Shown here: piece after piece, positions 55,769 through 64,000 of the stretch
Numbering within the stretch: the first letter of the stretch is position 1
How the letters are laid out: every line of letters starts with the position of its first letter
The notes under the pieces: model-generated
Told to the model about the DNA's origin: nothing
Seen by the model: only the letters and a program-made list of their open reading frames with translations
Database searches by the model: none
Program-made: the position numbers and the translations under genes
From: an uncultured Rhodopila sp.
GTDB taxonomy: Bacteria; Pseudomonadota; Alphaproteobacteria; Acetobacterales; Acetobacteraceae
Assembly: GCA_903851415.1 (NCBI GenBank)
Contig: CAINOE010000120.1
Location: 1 to 64,000 of the forward strand
Length of the DNA: 64,000 nucleotides
Direction: 5' to 3'

Positions 55769-56239
55769 CTACTTCATGTCGTTGACCAACCACTTGCGCA
55801 GGCTTGGCATGGCGGTATCGCCAATGTCATCCAACCTCCAACCGGCCGGCGTCTGCACCAGGTTCAACATCATCGATCTGACGTAAAAATCCTCGATGAC
55901 AAAATCCACCGTGGCTTCGGCGGATGCTTGTCCCGTCCTGTGAACGACGATCCGCGGCGTGGTCATCCATTCATGCTCCTGGCAGTCGCAGATCGGATCG
56001 CCGTCGAGACCGAGTTCGGAATTCTTTGCGTGGAACGCCCGGTTGGCGGTCAGCACCTGCAGCAAGGACGGCGAATAGACCGCCGCTTCGAACGTACCAC
56101 CCGGGAGAATGAAGAAATTCGGGTCTGCCTTGAAGCGGGCGTAGAGTGTCCGCACAAAGGCATCCGGGTCGTCGTTCGGCGCCGCTCCGCCCGCGCACGA
56201 TCCGAGCAGTATAAAGCCTGCCGCCGCCCATCTCCGCAT
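55769..56239 (-). CDS. DUF3828-like lipoprotein
   Basis: The 156-residue product begins MRRWAAAGFILLGSCAGGAA, a signal with a lipobox cysteine at position 15. The rest (PDAFVRTLYARFKAD, then IVVHRTGQASAEATVDFVIE and WRLDDIG) follows the pattern of DUF3828/NTF2-like periplasmic proteins: N-terminal helices and a curved sheet. Role unknown. It converges on cobT, with stops 14 bp apart. Confidence 0.72.
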   Translation of the reverse strand: MRRWAAAGFILLGSCAGGAAPNDDPDAFVRTLYARFKADPNFFILPGGTFEAAVYSPSLLQVLTANRAFHAKNSELGLDGDPICDCQEHEWMTTPRIVVHRTGQASAEATVDFVIEDFYVRSMMLNLVQTPAGWRLDDIGDTAMPSLRKWLVNDMK

Positions 56240-56324
56240 TGCCGTCCCCTCGAAGGTCGCGTCCTTCCGGGGGGTTTATTGCGGAACACCAAATATTGCC
56301 ATTCGAATCAGGTGGCCGGGACGG

Positions 56325-57113
56325 TCAGAGCACGCCTTCCCGCGCCACGCGATTGCTCAGGGTCCCGATGCCGGTGATTTCGATCTCGATCCTGTCCCCG
56401 TGCCTGATGTTGGCGGTCGCGCCCTCGGTGCCCATCCACACGACGTCGCCGGGGTATAGGGTCAGACGGGTCGTCATTGCCACGAGGTAGTCGATCACGC
56501 CGAAGATCATGCGGTTGGTCGGAAATTCGATCTTCTGCTGGCCGTTCAGGCGTATCCTGGTAACGAGATCATCCAGTTTGACGTCCGTTTCGATCCACGG
56601 TCCCATCGGCTTGAACGTATCGGTATTTTTCGACCGCCACATCGTCCGATCTGCCTTTTGCCAGGTTCTTTCGCTGACATCGTTGCCGATGGTATAGCCG
56701 AGAACCGCGGACAGGGCGTTGTCGCGGGTCAGGTTCTTGCATTTGCGGCCGATGACCACGACCAGTTCGCCTTCGTATTGCACATGCTCGGTGGCATCGG
56801 CAGGAATCACGATCGTTTCGCCATCCGCGATCAGGGCGTTGGCGGCGCGATAGCCGATCTCCGGGCGGGTCGGGAGGTTGGGCGGCTGGCCGATTTTTTC
56901 GGCGACTTCGCGCACATGCCCGGGATAGTTCATCCCCGCGGCGTAGAATGTCGGGGGGATCACCGGGACCAGCAGCTTCACGTCATCCAGTTTCAACTTG
57001 CGGGTGCTCCGGTCCCATGCCTCGAACGGGGAGCCGCGCACCGGAATGACCGTGTCGCCTTCGACAACTGCGTAGGATGTTGAGCCGTTGAGTTGGATCC
57101 TTGCCCAGCGCAT
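56325..57113 (-). CDS. Fumarylacetoacetate hydrolase-family protein
   Basis: FAH-fold enzymes cleave C-C bonds of 2-oxo acid or acylpyruvate substrates or act as oxaloacetate decarboxylases. The 262-residue product has the metal ligands in YEGELVVVIGRKCKN (the E-x-E pair) and IGNDVSERTWQKAD (Asp), and VWMGTEGATANIRHGDRIEI near the end. ATG 57113 follows GGAGGAG at 5 nt; an upstream open frame (to 57260) is not homologous. Substrate undetermined. The acyl-CoA synthetase lies upstream on the same strand after 221 bp. Confidence 0.88.
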   Translation of the reverse strand: MRWARIQLNGSTSYAVVEGDTVIPVRGSPFEAWDRSTRKLKLDDVKLLVPVIPPTFYAAGMNYPGHVREVAEKIGQPPNLPTRPEIGYRAANALIADGETIVIPADATEHVQYEGELVVVIGRKCKNLTRDNALSAVLGYTIGNDVSERTWQKADRTMWRSKNTDTFKPMGPWIETDVKLDDLVTRIRLNGQQKIEFPTNRMIFGVIDYLVAMTTRLTLYPGDVVWMGTEGATANIRHGDRIEIEITGIGTLSNRVAREGVL

Positions 57114-57334
57114 TCTATCTCCTCCGGTTGTGGTGTCACCCGATTGCCGCGTCCGCGGGCCGGCCGGCAAACTCCTGACAACCTCCGCGTGAAACGCCAA
57201 GGCGCCAAGGGTTTTGGCTTCTCTTTCGGAGTCTCCCGGCGACCGCCCGGCGTGGTCCACGAAGAGTCTTGGCGTCTAAAGCGGAGCTTGATACGCCACC
57301 TTCACCGATACAACCCCGCGTAACGAACCCGACC

Positions 57335-59011
57335 TCAATTGAACCCCAACTCCTCCGTCATCCTTGCCCGCATCACGAATTTCTGCATCTTCCCGGTCAC
57401 CGTCATCGGGAACTCCTCGACGAATTTGACATAGCGCGGCACCTTGTAATGCGCGATCCGGTCCCGGCAATACGCCTTCACCTCATCCTCGGTCAGTTCT
57501 TCACCGGAACGCAGTTTGATCCACGCGCACAGCTCCTCACCGAACCGCTGGTCCGGCACGCCGAACACCTGCACGTCCACGATCGCAGGGTGGGTATACA
57601 GGAATTCCTCGATCTCCCGCGGATATACGTTCTCCCCGCCGCGGATCACCATATCCTTGATCCGGCCGACGATCGCGCAGTAGCCGTCGGCGTCCATCGT
57701 CGCCAGGTCGCCGGTGTGCATCCAGCCGGCGTCGTCGATCGCCTCGGCGGTCTTTTCCGTATCGCCCCAGTAGCCTTGCATCACCGAGTAGCCGCGGGTG
57801 CAAAATTCACCCTTCACGCCGCGCGGAACGATACGCCCGTCCGCGTCGATGATCTTGATCTCCACATGCGGATGCGCCCGCCCGACGGTGCTGACCTGCT
57901 GTTCCAGCGAGTCGCCGATGCGGGTCTGCGTGCTCACCGGGCTGGTCTCGGTCATGCCGTAGCAGATCGTCATCTCGGTCAGGTGCATGTCGCGGATGGC
58001 TCGGCGCATCACCTCGATCGGGCACGGCGCACCGGCCATGACGCCCGTCCGCAGGCTGCTCATGTCGAACGAGCGGAACTCGGGATGGTCCAGTTCGGCG
58101 ATGAACATCGTCGGCACGCCGTACAGCGAGGTGCAGCGATACTCCGACACCGCCTGCAACGTGGCGAGCGGGTCGAAGCCCTCGCCAGGGAACACGATGG
58201 CGGAGCCGTGCGTCAGGCACGCCAGCACGCCGATGACCATGCCGAAGCAATGATACATCGGCACCGGCACGCAGACCGCGTCCTGTTCCGTATAGTTCAG
58301 CACCTCGCCGATGAAGTAGCCGTTGTTGAGGATGTTGTGGTGCGTCAAGGTCGCGCCCTTGGGCTGCCCCGTCGTTCCGGAGGTGAACTGGATATTGATC
58401 GGATCATCGAACTGCAGCAGCGCAGCGAGCTCCCGCAGCCTTTGCCGATGGATATCGCGGCCATGGTGCGCCACCTTTTCGAACGCAAATGTGCCGGAGG
58501 CATCCCCGCCGATTTGGATGACCGTCTTCAGCATCGGCAGCCGGGCGGAATGCAACTCTCCGGGATGCGAGATCGCCAATTCGGGCGCCAAAGTATTGAT
58601 CATGCCGATATAGTCGCTGGTCTTGAACTGCGTCGCCGTCACCAGCGCCTTGCAGCCGACTTTGTTCAGCGCGTATTCGACTTCGCTCAGCCGGTAGGCG
58701 GGGTTGATATTGACCAGGATCAGGCCGGCTTTGGCGGTCGCGAACTGAGTAATGACCCATTCGGCATTGTTCGGCGACCAGATGCCGATGCGGTCGCCCG
58801 GCTGCAGCCCGATGGCGACCAGGCCGGCGGCGAGGGCATCCACGTGCTCGGCCAGTTCCGCCCAGGTCCACTTGATCCCTTGCTGATGGACGATCAGCCC
58901 GATGCGGTCGCCCCAGCGCGCGACGGTCCGGTCGAACTGGACCCCGATGGTATCGCCGAGCATCGGCTGGTCGGAGGCACCATGCGCGTAACTGAGCGCG
59001 GGGTCGGTCAT
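57335..59011 (-). CDS. AMP-dependent acyl-CoA synthetase
   Basis: Activates a carboxylic acid to acyl-CoA via an acyl-adenylate. The 558-residue product has the P-loop-like [66 protein letters not shown] and the catalytic C-terminal lysine in [11 protein letters not shown]. It resembles medium/long-chain fatty-acyl-CoA synthases (FadD3/AcsA-like). Upstream on the same strand is a carboxyltransferase pseudogene, suggesting a once larger acyl-CoA catabolic unit. Confidence 0.92.
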   Translation of the reverse strand: MTDPALSYAHGASDQPMLGDTIGVQFDRTVARWGDRIGLIVHQQGIKWTWAELAEHVDALAAGLVAIGLQPGDRIGIWSPNNAEWVITQFATAKAGLILVNINPAYRLSEVEYALNKVGCKALVTATQFKTSDYIGMINTLAPELAISHPGELHSARLPMLKTVIQIGGDASGTFAFEKVAHHGRDIHRQRLRELAALLQFDDPINIQFTSGTTGQPKGATLTHHNILNNGYFIGEVLNYTEQDAVCVPVPMYHCFGMVIGVLACLTHGSAIVFPGEGFDPLATLQAVSEYRCTSLYGVPTMFIAELDHPEFRSFDMSSLRTGVMAGAPCPIEVMRRAIRDMHLTEMTICYGMTETSPVSTQTRIGDSLEQQVSTVGRAHPHVEIKIIDADGRIVPRGVKGEFCTRGYSVMQGYWGDTEKTAEAIDDAGWMHTGDLATMDADGYCAIVGRIKDMVIRGGENVYPREIEEFLYTHPAIVDVQVFGVPDQRFGEELCAWIKLRSGEELTEDEVKAYCRDRIAHYKVPRYVKFVEEFPMTVTGKMQKFVMRARMTEELGFN

Positions 59012-59113
59012 CGTGGTCTCCCTGGTCGCGTTAATAGTACCGCATCATGGTGCTTTCTGGCCGCTTCGCTTACTACGAGGGCGCCATCAGGTCCACGTCC
59101 ATCGTCCGGCGGG

Positions 59114-59563
59114 TTATGGGCCCATGCCGAACGCGCTCGGACCGGGCGTTCGCAGCGGCGCCGCGAGGTTGGCGAAGTCGCACAGCAGCTTGCGCGTGTC
59201 CCTCGGGTCGATGATTTCATCCACCCGGAACGCCTCCGCGGTCCGATAGGGGGAGCGCAGCCTTTCCAGCCGGTCCTCGATTTCCGCCAGCTTGGCGTCC
59301 GGGTCGGGGGCGGCGTCGATTGAAGCGCGGTACGCCGCCTCGATCCCGCGCTCCAGCGGCAGCGAGCCCCAACTGACCGAGGGCCAGGCGTAGCGCAGGC
59401 ACAAACGACCCACCGGCTGATGGCCGAGGCCGCCGACTCCGTAGCAGTTGCGCACGATGATACCGCACCACGACGGTGGCGCAGTTCCGCCAGTTCCGGC
59501 TCCCATCCGGCGGCGGGCAGGCGGCGGGGCGGCCTGCGGTCGTCTCAAAGTGTCGTCGGCCAT
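59114..59563 (-). pseudogene. Acyl-CoA carboxylase carboxyltransferase subunit, internally deleted
   Basis: The ATG at 59563 begins a frame MADDTLRRPQ. In a shifted frame, 59470-59505 reads WEPELAELRHRR, like the N-terminus of acyl-CoA carboxylase beta subunits; from 59464 the first frame then reads CGIIVRNCYGVGGLGHQP, AWPSVSWGSLPLERGIEAAY and VDEIIDPRDTRKLLCDFANL, the C-terminal quarter of the same family. Some 350 codons between are absent and the frame shifts, so no functional enzyme is possible. The C-terminal assignment is strong; the N-terminal one rests on a short motif. Confidence 0.78.
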
Positions 59564-59642
59564 GCGTTTCCCGTTCTTTGGTCGTTCGACGGTTGCGGGA
59601 CAGGCTATGGGCGAACGGGCGCCTGCGCAACTTTCCGGCGGT

Positions 59643-60137
59643 TCAGGACCGTTGCAGGACCAACAGATCGAGCGATGCGGGTTCCTGTATCCCGAGGATC
59701 GTCAGTCCCGCATGCACCTGGCCGCGATGATGCGTCTGGTGATTGAAGATATGGGTCAAAGCCGAACCAAGGCTTTGCTGAAACGCCTTGCCGGAGGAGT
59801 TGCGGTATTCCAGCATCCGGTCGTAGCCGGCTTCGTCCAGCGCGGTGACGATCTCGGCGATACGGTCATCCTCCTGCTCGCGCGCCGCCCGCAGCTCCGC
59901 GAAATCGTCGTGCAGAATCTGGTTCAGGCGCTCCGGTTGCGGACCTTCGCCGGTGATCCGCCGCATCCAGATCTGATCCGCTACGAGCAGATGGTTCAGC
60001 GTCCCGTGCACGCCGCCGAAGAACAGGCCGATGGGGCGCTTGCGGTCCTCGTCGGGCAGTGACGCGGCATCGTCGTAGAGCCGCCGGTTGGCCCAACGGT
60101 TGTACTGTGCGAGTTGGTCGAAATGCGGCTTCAACAT
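59643..60137 (-). CDS. DinB-family protein
   Basis: DinB-like four-helix-bundle proteins hold a metal with three histidines and include thiol-dependent transferases. The 164-residue product has MLKPHFDQLAQYNRWANRRL, HGTLNHLLVADQIWMRRI and HIFNHQTHHRGQVHAGL, giving histidines at the expected bundle positions. ATG 60137 is family-like; the upstream frame lacks homology. Monocistronic, function undetermined. Confidence 0.85.
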   Translation of the reverse strand: MLKPHFDQLAQYNRWANRRLYDDAASLPDEDRKRPIGLFFGGVHGTLNHLLVADQIWMRRITGEGPQPERLNQILHDDFAELRAAREQEDDRIAEIVTALDEAGYDRMLEYRNSSGKAFQQSLGSALTHIFNHQTHHRGQVHAGLTILGIQEPASLDLLVLQRS

Positions 60138-60238
60138 TCCTGCCTCCGTCCGGCACGTTGATCTGTGTACGATGCGGCGCGTTTGACCCATGATGTCGTT
60201 ATGCTATTGCGAAGAGTATCCAAGGAGCACATCGTGGT

Positions 60239-60538
60239 ATGACGACTGTCGGAATGGATACACACGACGTCGTTAAAGAGCTGCTGGCCGCCGGGTTCAC
60301 CGAGGACCAGGCGGAGGCGGTCACGCGGCTGATGTGCAAGGCGCGGGACATCGACCTTTCGAACCTCGCGACGAAGGCCGATCTGGCGGCAACCAAGGCG
60401 GAGTTGCTGGCTACCCTGCAAGTCAGCCTGGCCGAGACCAAGGCGGACATCCTGAAATGGATGGTCGGCACGATCGGGGTGCAGACGGTCGTCATCCTCG
60501 GCGCGGTCGTCACCATCGTCCGGTTGCTGCCGAAGTAG
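60239..60538 (+). CDS. Coiled-coil/C-terminal TM protein (DUF1640-like)
   Basis: The 99-residue product has helix-rich residues 7-70 (VVKELLAAGFTEDQAEAVTR, NLATKADLAATKAELLATLQ) and a C-terminal membrane helix (GVQTVVILGAVVTIVRLL). This is the layout of the DUF1640/CCDC90 group, small tail-anchored coiled coils. AAGGAG at 60221-60226 is rather far from ATG 60239; an ATG at 60254 also exists. No link to the ABC operon that begins 57 bp after it is known. Confidence 0.7.
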   Translation: MTTVGMDTHDVVKELLAAGFTEDQAEAVTRLMCKARDIDLSNLATKADLAATKAELLATLQVSLAETKADILKWMVGTIGVQTVVILGAVVTIVRLLPK

Positions 60539-60594
60539 CGCCCGCTCCTGCCCACTTGGCAACGTGCTGAGCTTCCGCCTTAGTTCGCCTCCGC

Positions 60595-61566
60595 ATGTTC
60601 GGATTTATCATCTCCCGCCTGCTCCAGGCCATCCCGGTCCTGCTGGTCGTCGGCTTCATTGCCTTCGCCCTGTTCGCCTATGTCGGCGACCCGGTCACCA
60701 TCCTGCTCGGCCAGGACCATACCGAGGCACAGCGGCTGGAGTTGATCCGCCAGCTCGGGCTGGACCAGCCATTCCTGGTGCAATACGGGCACTTCCTGTG
60801 GAACGCGCTGCGCGGCGATTTCGGCATCAGCTACCGGCTGGCGCAGCCGGTCTCCACGCTGCTGGCGGAGCGGCTGCCGGCGACGCTTGAGCTGGCGGTG
60901 ACCGCGTCCGTGCTGGCGCTGTGCATCGGGGTGCCGATGGGCGTCTATACGGGCATCCACCGCAACACCAAGCTGTCGCGGCTGTTCATGGTGGTCAGCC
61001 TGGTCGGGGTGTCGCTGCCGACGTTCCTGGTGGGGATCCTGCTCATTCTGCTGTTCTCCGTTTGGCTCGGCTGGCTGCCGAGCTTCGGCCGCGGGCCGGT
61101 GGTGCATGTCGGTTCCTGGTGGACGACCGGGTCCACCTCGCTGGCGGGGCTGCGCGCGTTGATCCTGCCCTCGATTACGCTGGGGCTGTTCCAGATGACC
61201 CTGATCATGCGGCTGGTACGCGCCGAGATGCTGGAGGTACTGCGCTCCGACTACATCAGGTTCGCCCGGGCGCGCGGACTGACGGACCGTTCGATCAACT
61301 TCGGGCACGCGCTGAAGAACACGCTGGTGCCGGTGATCACCATCATCGGGCTGCAGTTCGGCGGCATCGTCGCGTTCAGCCTGGTGACGGAGACGGTGTT
61401 CCAGTGGCCGGGCATCGGCCTGCTGCTGGTGCAGTCGGTGGCGGTGGCGGATATCCCGGTGATGTCGGCCTATCTGCTGCTGATCGCGCTGGTGTTCGTG
61501 CTGATCAACCTGACCGTCGATCTGTTGTACTTCGCGGTCGATCCGCGCTTAAGGGCCCGGCACTGA
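60595..61566 (+). CDS. ABC transporter permease, DppB/OppB type
   Basis: Inner-membrane permease for dipeptides, oligopeptides or nickel. The 323-residue product has an N-terminal helix (MFGFIISRLLQAIPVLLVVG), six membrane spans in all, and the cytoplasmic EAA-like loop ARARGLTDRSINFGHALKNT. It starts a tightly packed unit with a second permease and two ATPases; no substrate-binding protein gene is within the window. Stop overlaps the next start by one base. Confidence 0.93.
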   Translation: MFGFIISRLLQAIPVLLVVGFIAFALFAYVGDPVTILLGQDHTEAQRLELIRQLGLDQPFLVQYGHFLWNALRGDFGISYRLAQPVSTLLAERLPATLELAVTASVLALCIGVPMGVYTGIHRNTKLSRLFMVVSLVGVSLPTFLVGILLILLFSVWLGWLPSFGRGPVVHVGSWWTTGSTSLAGLRALILPSITLGLFQMTLIMRLVRAEMLEVLRSDYIRFARARGLTDRSINFGHALKNTLVPVITIIGLQFGGIVAFSLVTETVFQWPGIGLLLVQSVAVADIPVMSAYLLLIALVFVLINLTVDLLYFAVDPRLRARH

Positions 61567-62471
61567 TGCTTGGACGGTTGTGGGACAGCGACCTGACGTA
61601 CAGCTTCCGCACCTCGCCGTTGGCTGTGGGGTCTGCTCTGATCGCATTGATCCTGGTCGCCGCGGCGGCTTTCGCGCCGTGGCTGGCGCCGCACGACCCG
61701 ATGGATGTGGCGTCGCTGTCCCTGCTCGATAGCTTCAGGCCGCCGGTTGGGATGGCGGACGCCGATTGGTCCAACCCGCTGGGCACCGACAACCAGGGCC
61801 GCGATATTCTGTCCGCTATCATGTATGGCCTGCGGATCAGCCTGCTTGTCGGCGTGTCCTCGGTGCTGTTCGCGGTCGTCGCGGGGGTCGGCATCGGGCT
61901 GTTCGCCGGCTATGCGGGTGGGCTGCTCGATACCGTACTGATGCGCGTCGCCGACGTGCAACTGACGTTTCCCTCCATCCTGACGGCGCTGCTGGTCGAT
62001 GGGGTGATCAGCGCCGCCCTGCCCCGCACGATGCGTGATGCCTTGCAGATTGACGTGATCATTTTCGCCATCGGCATCAGCCTGTGGCCGAACTTCGCCC
62101 GCACCGTCCGCGGCTCCACTCTGGTCGAGCGCGGCAAGGACTACGTCATGGCGGCGCGGATCATCGGCGTGCCGTCGTGGCGGATCATGCTGACGCATGT
62201 GCTGCCGAACGTCATCGGCCCGGTACTCGTTGTCGGCACGCTGGGGCTGGGAATGGCGGTCATCGCGGAGGCGACTTTGTCCTTCCTGGGGGTCGGACTG
62301 CCGCCGACGCAGCCCTCGCTCGGGACGCTGATTCGCTTCGGCGCCGATTTCCTGTTCAGCGGCGAGTGGTGGGTGAGCGTCTTCCCGGGGCTGACGCTGG
62401 TGCTAATGGTGCTGGCGATCAATCTGCTGGGCGACTGGCTGCGCGACGCGCTGAACCCGAGGCTGCGCTGA
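61566..62471 (+). CDS. ABC transporter permease, DppC/OppC type
   Basis: Partner permease (301 residues). It has the OppC_N-like first helix (SPLAVGSALIALILVAAAAF), the phrase NPLGTDNQGRDILSAIMYGL typical of DppC, and the EAA loop AARIIGVPSWRIMLTHVLPN. ATG 61566 is supported by overlap with the upstream stop and by family start; the open frame extends much further upstream only as a shadow of the first permease gene. It overlaps the ATPase gene by one base (TGATG). Confidence 0.94.
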   Translation: MLGRLWDSDLTYSFRTSPLAVGSALIALILVAAAAFAPWLAPHDPMDVASLSLLDSFRPPVGMADADWSNPLGTDNQGRDILSAIMYGLRISLLVGVSSVLFAVVAGVGIGLFAGYAGGLLDTVLMRVADVQLTFPSILTALLVDGVISAALPRTMRDALQIDVIIFAIGISLWPNFARTVRGSTLVERGKDYVMAARIIGVPSWRIMLTHVLPNVIGPVLVVGTLGLGMAVIAEATLSFLGVGLPPTQPSLGTLIRFGADFLFSGEWWVSVFPGLTLVLMVLAINLLGDWLRDALNPRLR

Positions 62472-63433
62472 TGAAGCTGCTGGAGGTGCGGGACCTGACC
62501 GTCGAGTTCCCGACCCGGCGCGGCGTGCTGCGGGCGCTGGACCGGGTGTCTTTCGCGATCGACGCGGGCGAGGTGCTGGGCGTCGTCGGCGAATCCGGCG
62601 CCGGCAAGTCGCTGACCGGTGTGGCGATCGTCGGGTTGCTGGAGCGCCCGGGGAGGATCGCCGGCGGCGAAGTGCGGTTGAACGGCGTTCGCATCGACGG
62701 TTTGGCGGCGGAGCCTATGCGCCGCATCCGCGGACGGCGCATAGGCATGATCTTCCAGGACCCGCTGACGACCTTGAACCCGCTGTATACGATCGGGCGC
62801 CAGTTGACCGAAACCATTCAGACGCATCTGGGCCTGCCGGACGCTGCTGCCCGGCGCCGCGCGGTGCAGTGGTTGGAACGCGTCGGCATTCCCGCCGCGG
62901 CGCAGCGGATCAACGCCTATCCGCATGAGTTCTCCGGCGGCCAGCGGCAGCGCGTGGTGATCGCGCTGGCGCTGTGCGCAGAGCCGGCGCTGGTGATCGC
63001 CGATGAACCAACCACCGCGCTGGACGTCTCCATCCAGGCGCAGATCATTACTTTGCTGAAGGATCTGACCCGCGGCCAGGGCACCTCGGTCATGCTGATC
63101 ACCCACGATATGGGGGTCATTGCGGAAACCGCCGACAGGGTGGCGGTGATGTATGCCGGGCGGGTCGCGGAGATCGGGCCGGTTGGCGATGTCATCCGCC
63201 GTCCGGCGCATCCGTATACCGAGGGGCTGATGGCGAGCATTCCCTCGCTGGAGCACCGGGTGGAGCGGCTGCGGCAGATCGACGGGTCGATGCCGCGGCT
63301 GGATGCGGTTCCCTCCGGCTGCCGCTTCCATCCGCGCTGTCCGCGGGCGTTTCCGCGCTGTTCGGATGAGCAACCGGAATTGCTGGAGGCGGGGGCGACG
63401 CGGGCCGCCTGCTGGCTGCATGCCGATGGCTGA
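62471..63433 (+). CDS. ABC transporter ATPase, DppD/OppD type
   Basis: Nucleotide-binding subunit (320 residues): Walker A GESGAGKSLTGVA, the Q-loop MIFQDPLTTLNPL, signature SGGQRQRVV, Walker B LVIADEPTTALD, switch His in LITHDMG, and the C-terminal peptide-transporter extension with GCRFHPRCPRAFPRC. ATG 62471 matches homologs. It overlaps the following ATPase gene by 8 bp. Confidence 0.96.
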   Translation: MKLLEVRDLTVEFPTRRGVLRALDRVSFAIDAGEVLGVVGESGAGKSLTGVAIVGLLERPGRIAGGEVRLNGVRIDGLAAEPMRRIRGRRIGMIFQDPLTTLNPLYTIGRQLTETIQTHLGLPDAAARRRAVQWLERVGIPAAAQRINAYPHEFSGGQRQRVVIALALCAEPALVIADEPTTALDVSIQAQIITLLKDLTRGQGTSVMLITHDMGVIAETADRVAVMYAGRVAEIGPVGDVIRRPAHPYTEGLMASIPSLEHRVERLRQIDGSMPRLDAVPSGCRFHPRCPRAFPRCSDEQPELLEAGATRAACWLHADG

Positions 63434-64000
63434 GCCGCCGGTCCTGGAGGCGATCGGCGTCTCGCATGTCTTTGACGTTTCCCGCCCGGCGTTGCAGCGG
63501 GTGTTCTCCCGCGAAGGACGGCGGTTGTTGCGGGCGGTGGACGACGTTTCGTTCTTGATCCCGCGTGGCACCACGTTTGCTCTTGTCGGCGAGTCGGGCT
63601 GCGGCAAATCGACGATCGCGCGGCTGGCGGTGGGCCTGTATCGGCCAGGTAACGGGGTGCTGCGGTTCGAGGGGCGGGAGCTGTCCGTGGCGCGGGCGGA
63701 GCCCGCGATGCGGCGGCGCATGAACATGATCTTCCAGGACCCGTATGCGTCGCTGAACCCAAGGTGGCGGGTGGCGGACATCGTTGCAGAACCAATCCGG
63801 GTGTTCGGCCTGGCGCGGGATGCGCAGGCGGTGCGGGCGCGGGTGGGGTCGCTGCTGGCCTCGGTGCGGCTGACGGTGCGGGATGGGGAGCGGTATCCGC
63901 ACGAGTTCTCCGGCGGGCAGCGGCAGCGGATCTCGATTGCCCGGGCGCTGGCCAGCGAGCCGGATTTCCTGGTGTGCGACGAGCCGACGAGCGCGCTGGA
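63426..64000 (+). CDS. ABC transporter ATPase, DppF/OppF type (partial)
   Basis: Starts at ATG 63426 inside the end of the previous gene and runs off the window after 191 codons. It has MAEPPVLEAIGVSHVFDVSR, Walker A GESGCGKSTIARLA, Q-loop MIFQDPYASLNPRW, signature SGGQRQRIS and the beginning of Walker B (FLVCDEPTSALD). Second ATPase of the dipeptide-type transporter; the C-terminus is missing only because of the window edge. Confidence 0.94.
   Translation, partial: MAEPPVLEAIGVSHVFDVSRPALQRVFSREGRRLLRAVDDVSFLIPRGTTFALVGESGCGKSTIARLAVGLYRPGNGVLRFEGRELSVARAEPAMRRRMNMIFQDPYASLNPRWRVADIVAEPIRVFGLARDAQAVRARVGSLLASVRLTVRDGERYPHEFSGGQRQRISIARALASEPDFLVCDEPTSAL

Noticed and set aside
57114-57334. 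CGCCAAGGCGCCAAGG with distant TCTTGGCGTCT (57195-57277) as a structured element
   Set aside because: This resembles common intergenic repeat debris; arms are short and imperfect and only one copy is in the window, so it was not listed as a feature.

Overview
The window looks like a chromosomal segment of a high-G+C alphaproteobacterium, most likely Rhodospirillales/Acetobacteraceae. The basis is the gene order (dnaA beside rpsT; glyQ-glyS-ppdK; miaB-phoH-ybeY-corC; mdh-sucC-sucD; a J-domain gene beside cobS-cobT), GC-rich codon use and an abundance of intergenic palindromes. No phage, plasmid or integrated island is evident. Interruptions are small: toxin-antitoxin modules, an IS66-type remnant, two or three decayed genes and dispersed palindromic repeats.

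Layout. 0-8 kb: rsmA; a sarcosine oxidase operon on the minus strand (soxB-soxD-soxA, with the gamma subunit fused to the end of alpha); a divergent GMC oxidoreductase. 8-13 kb: dnaA, rpsT, a CDF metal exporter and an OxlT-like antiporter. 13-15 kb: three small envelope proteins, including a lipocalin. 14.7-21.3 kb: glyQ-glyS-ppdK, interrupted between glyQ and glyS by a VapBC module and a decayed second copy of it. 21.8-26.4 kb: a coiled-coil gene made of 33-bp repeats, then miaB-phoH-ybeY-corC. 26.5-31.4 kb: a putative glycosyltransferase, a GH15 hydrolase and small genes. 31.3-40.7 kb: an MdtABC-like efflux cluster split by a MESH1-type alarmone hydrolase, a PRC-barrel protein and a small lipoprotein. 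41-45.6 kb: an unusual M19 dipeptidase and the TCA genes mdh-sucC-sucD. 45.9-49.1 kb: a PEP-CTERM protein, a Tat-exported phosphoesterase, an IS66 remnant and a PIN toxin/antitoxin pair whose toxin appears to start with CTG. 49.4-55.8 kb: lolA, a class-I amidotransferase-like hydrolase, an Nfu scaffold, a J-domain protein and the cobaltochelatase genes cobS and cobT. 55.8-60.5 kb: a lipoprotein, a FAH-family hydrolase, an acyl-CoA synthetase beside an internally deleted carboxyltransferase pseudogene, and a DinB-family protein. 60.6-64 kb: a dipeptide-type ABC transporter, cut by the window end.

Functional reading. Housekeeping genes (translation, replication initiation, rRNA/tRNA modification, TCA cycle, cobalamin synthesis) alternate with envelope and transport functions. 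Sarcosine oxidase beside a GMC dehydrogenase suggests methylamine or choline/betaine breakdown. The observations most worth following are the toxin-antitoxin module embedded between the two glycyl-tRNA synthetase subunits, the CTG-start PIN toxin, the SoxA-SoxG fusion, the dipeptidase with an extra N-terminal domain ahead of an internal Tat-like signal, the alarmone hydrolase within an efflux locus, and a 78-79 bp oriented palindromic repeat family. I did not find a clearly new multi-gene defence or mobile system.
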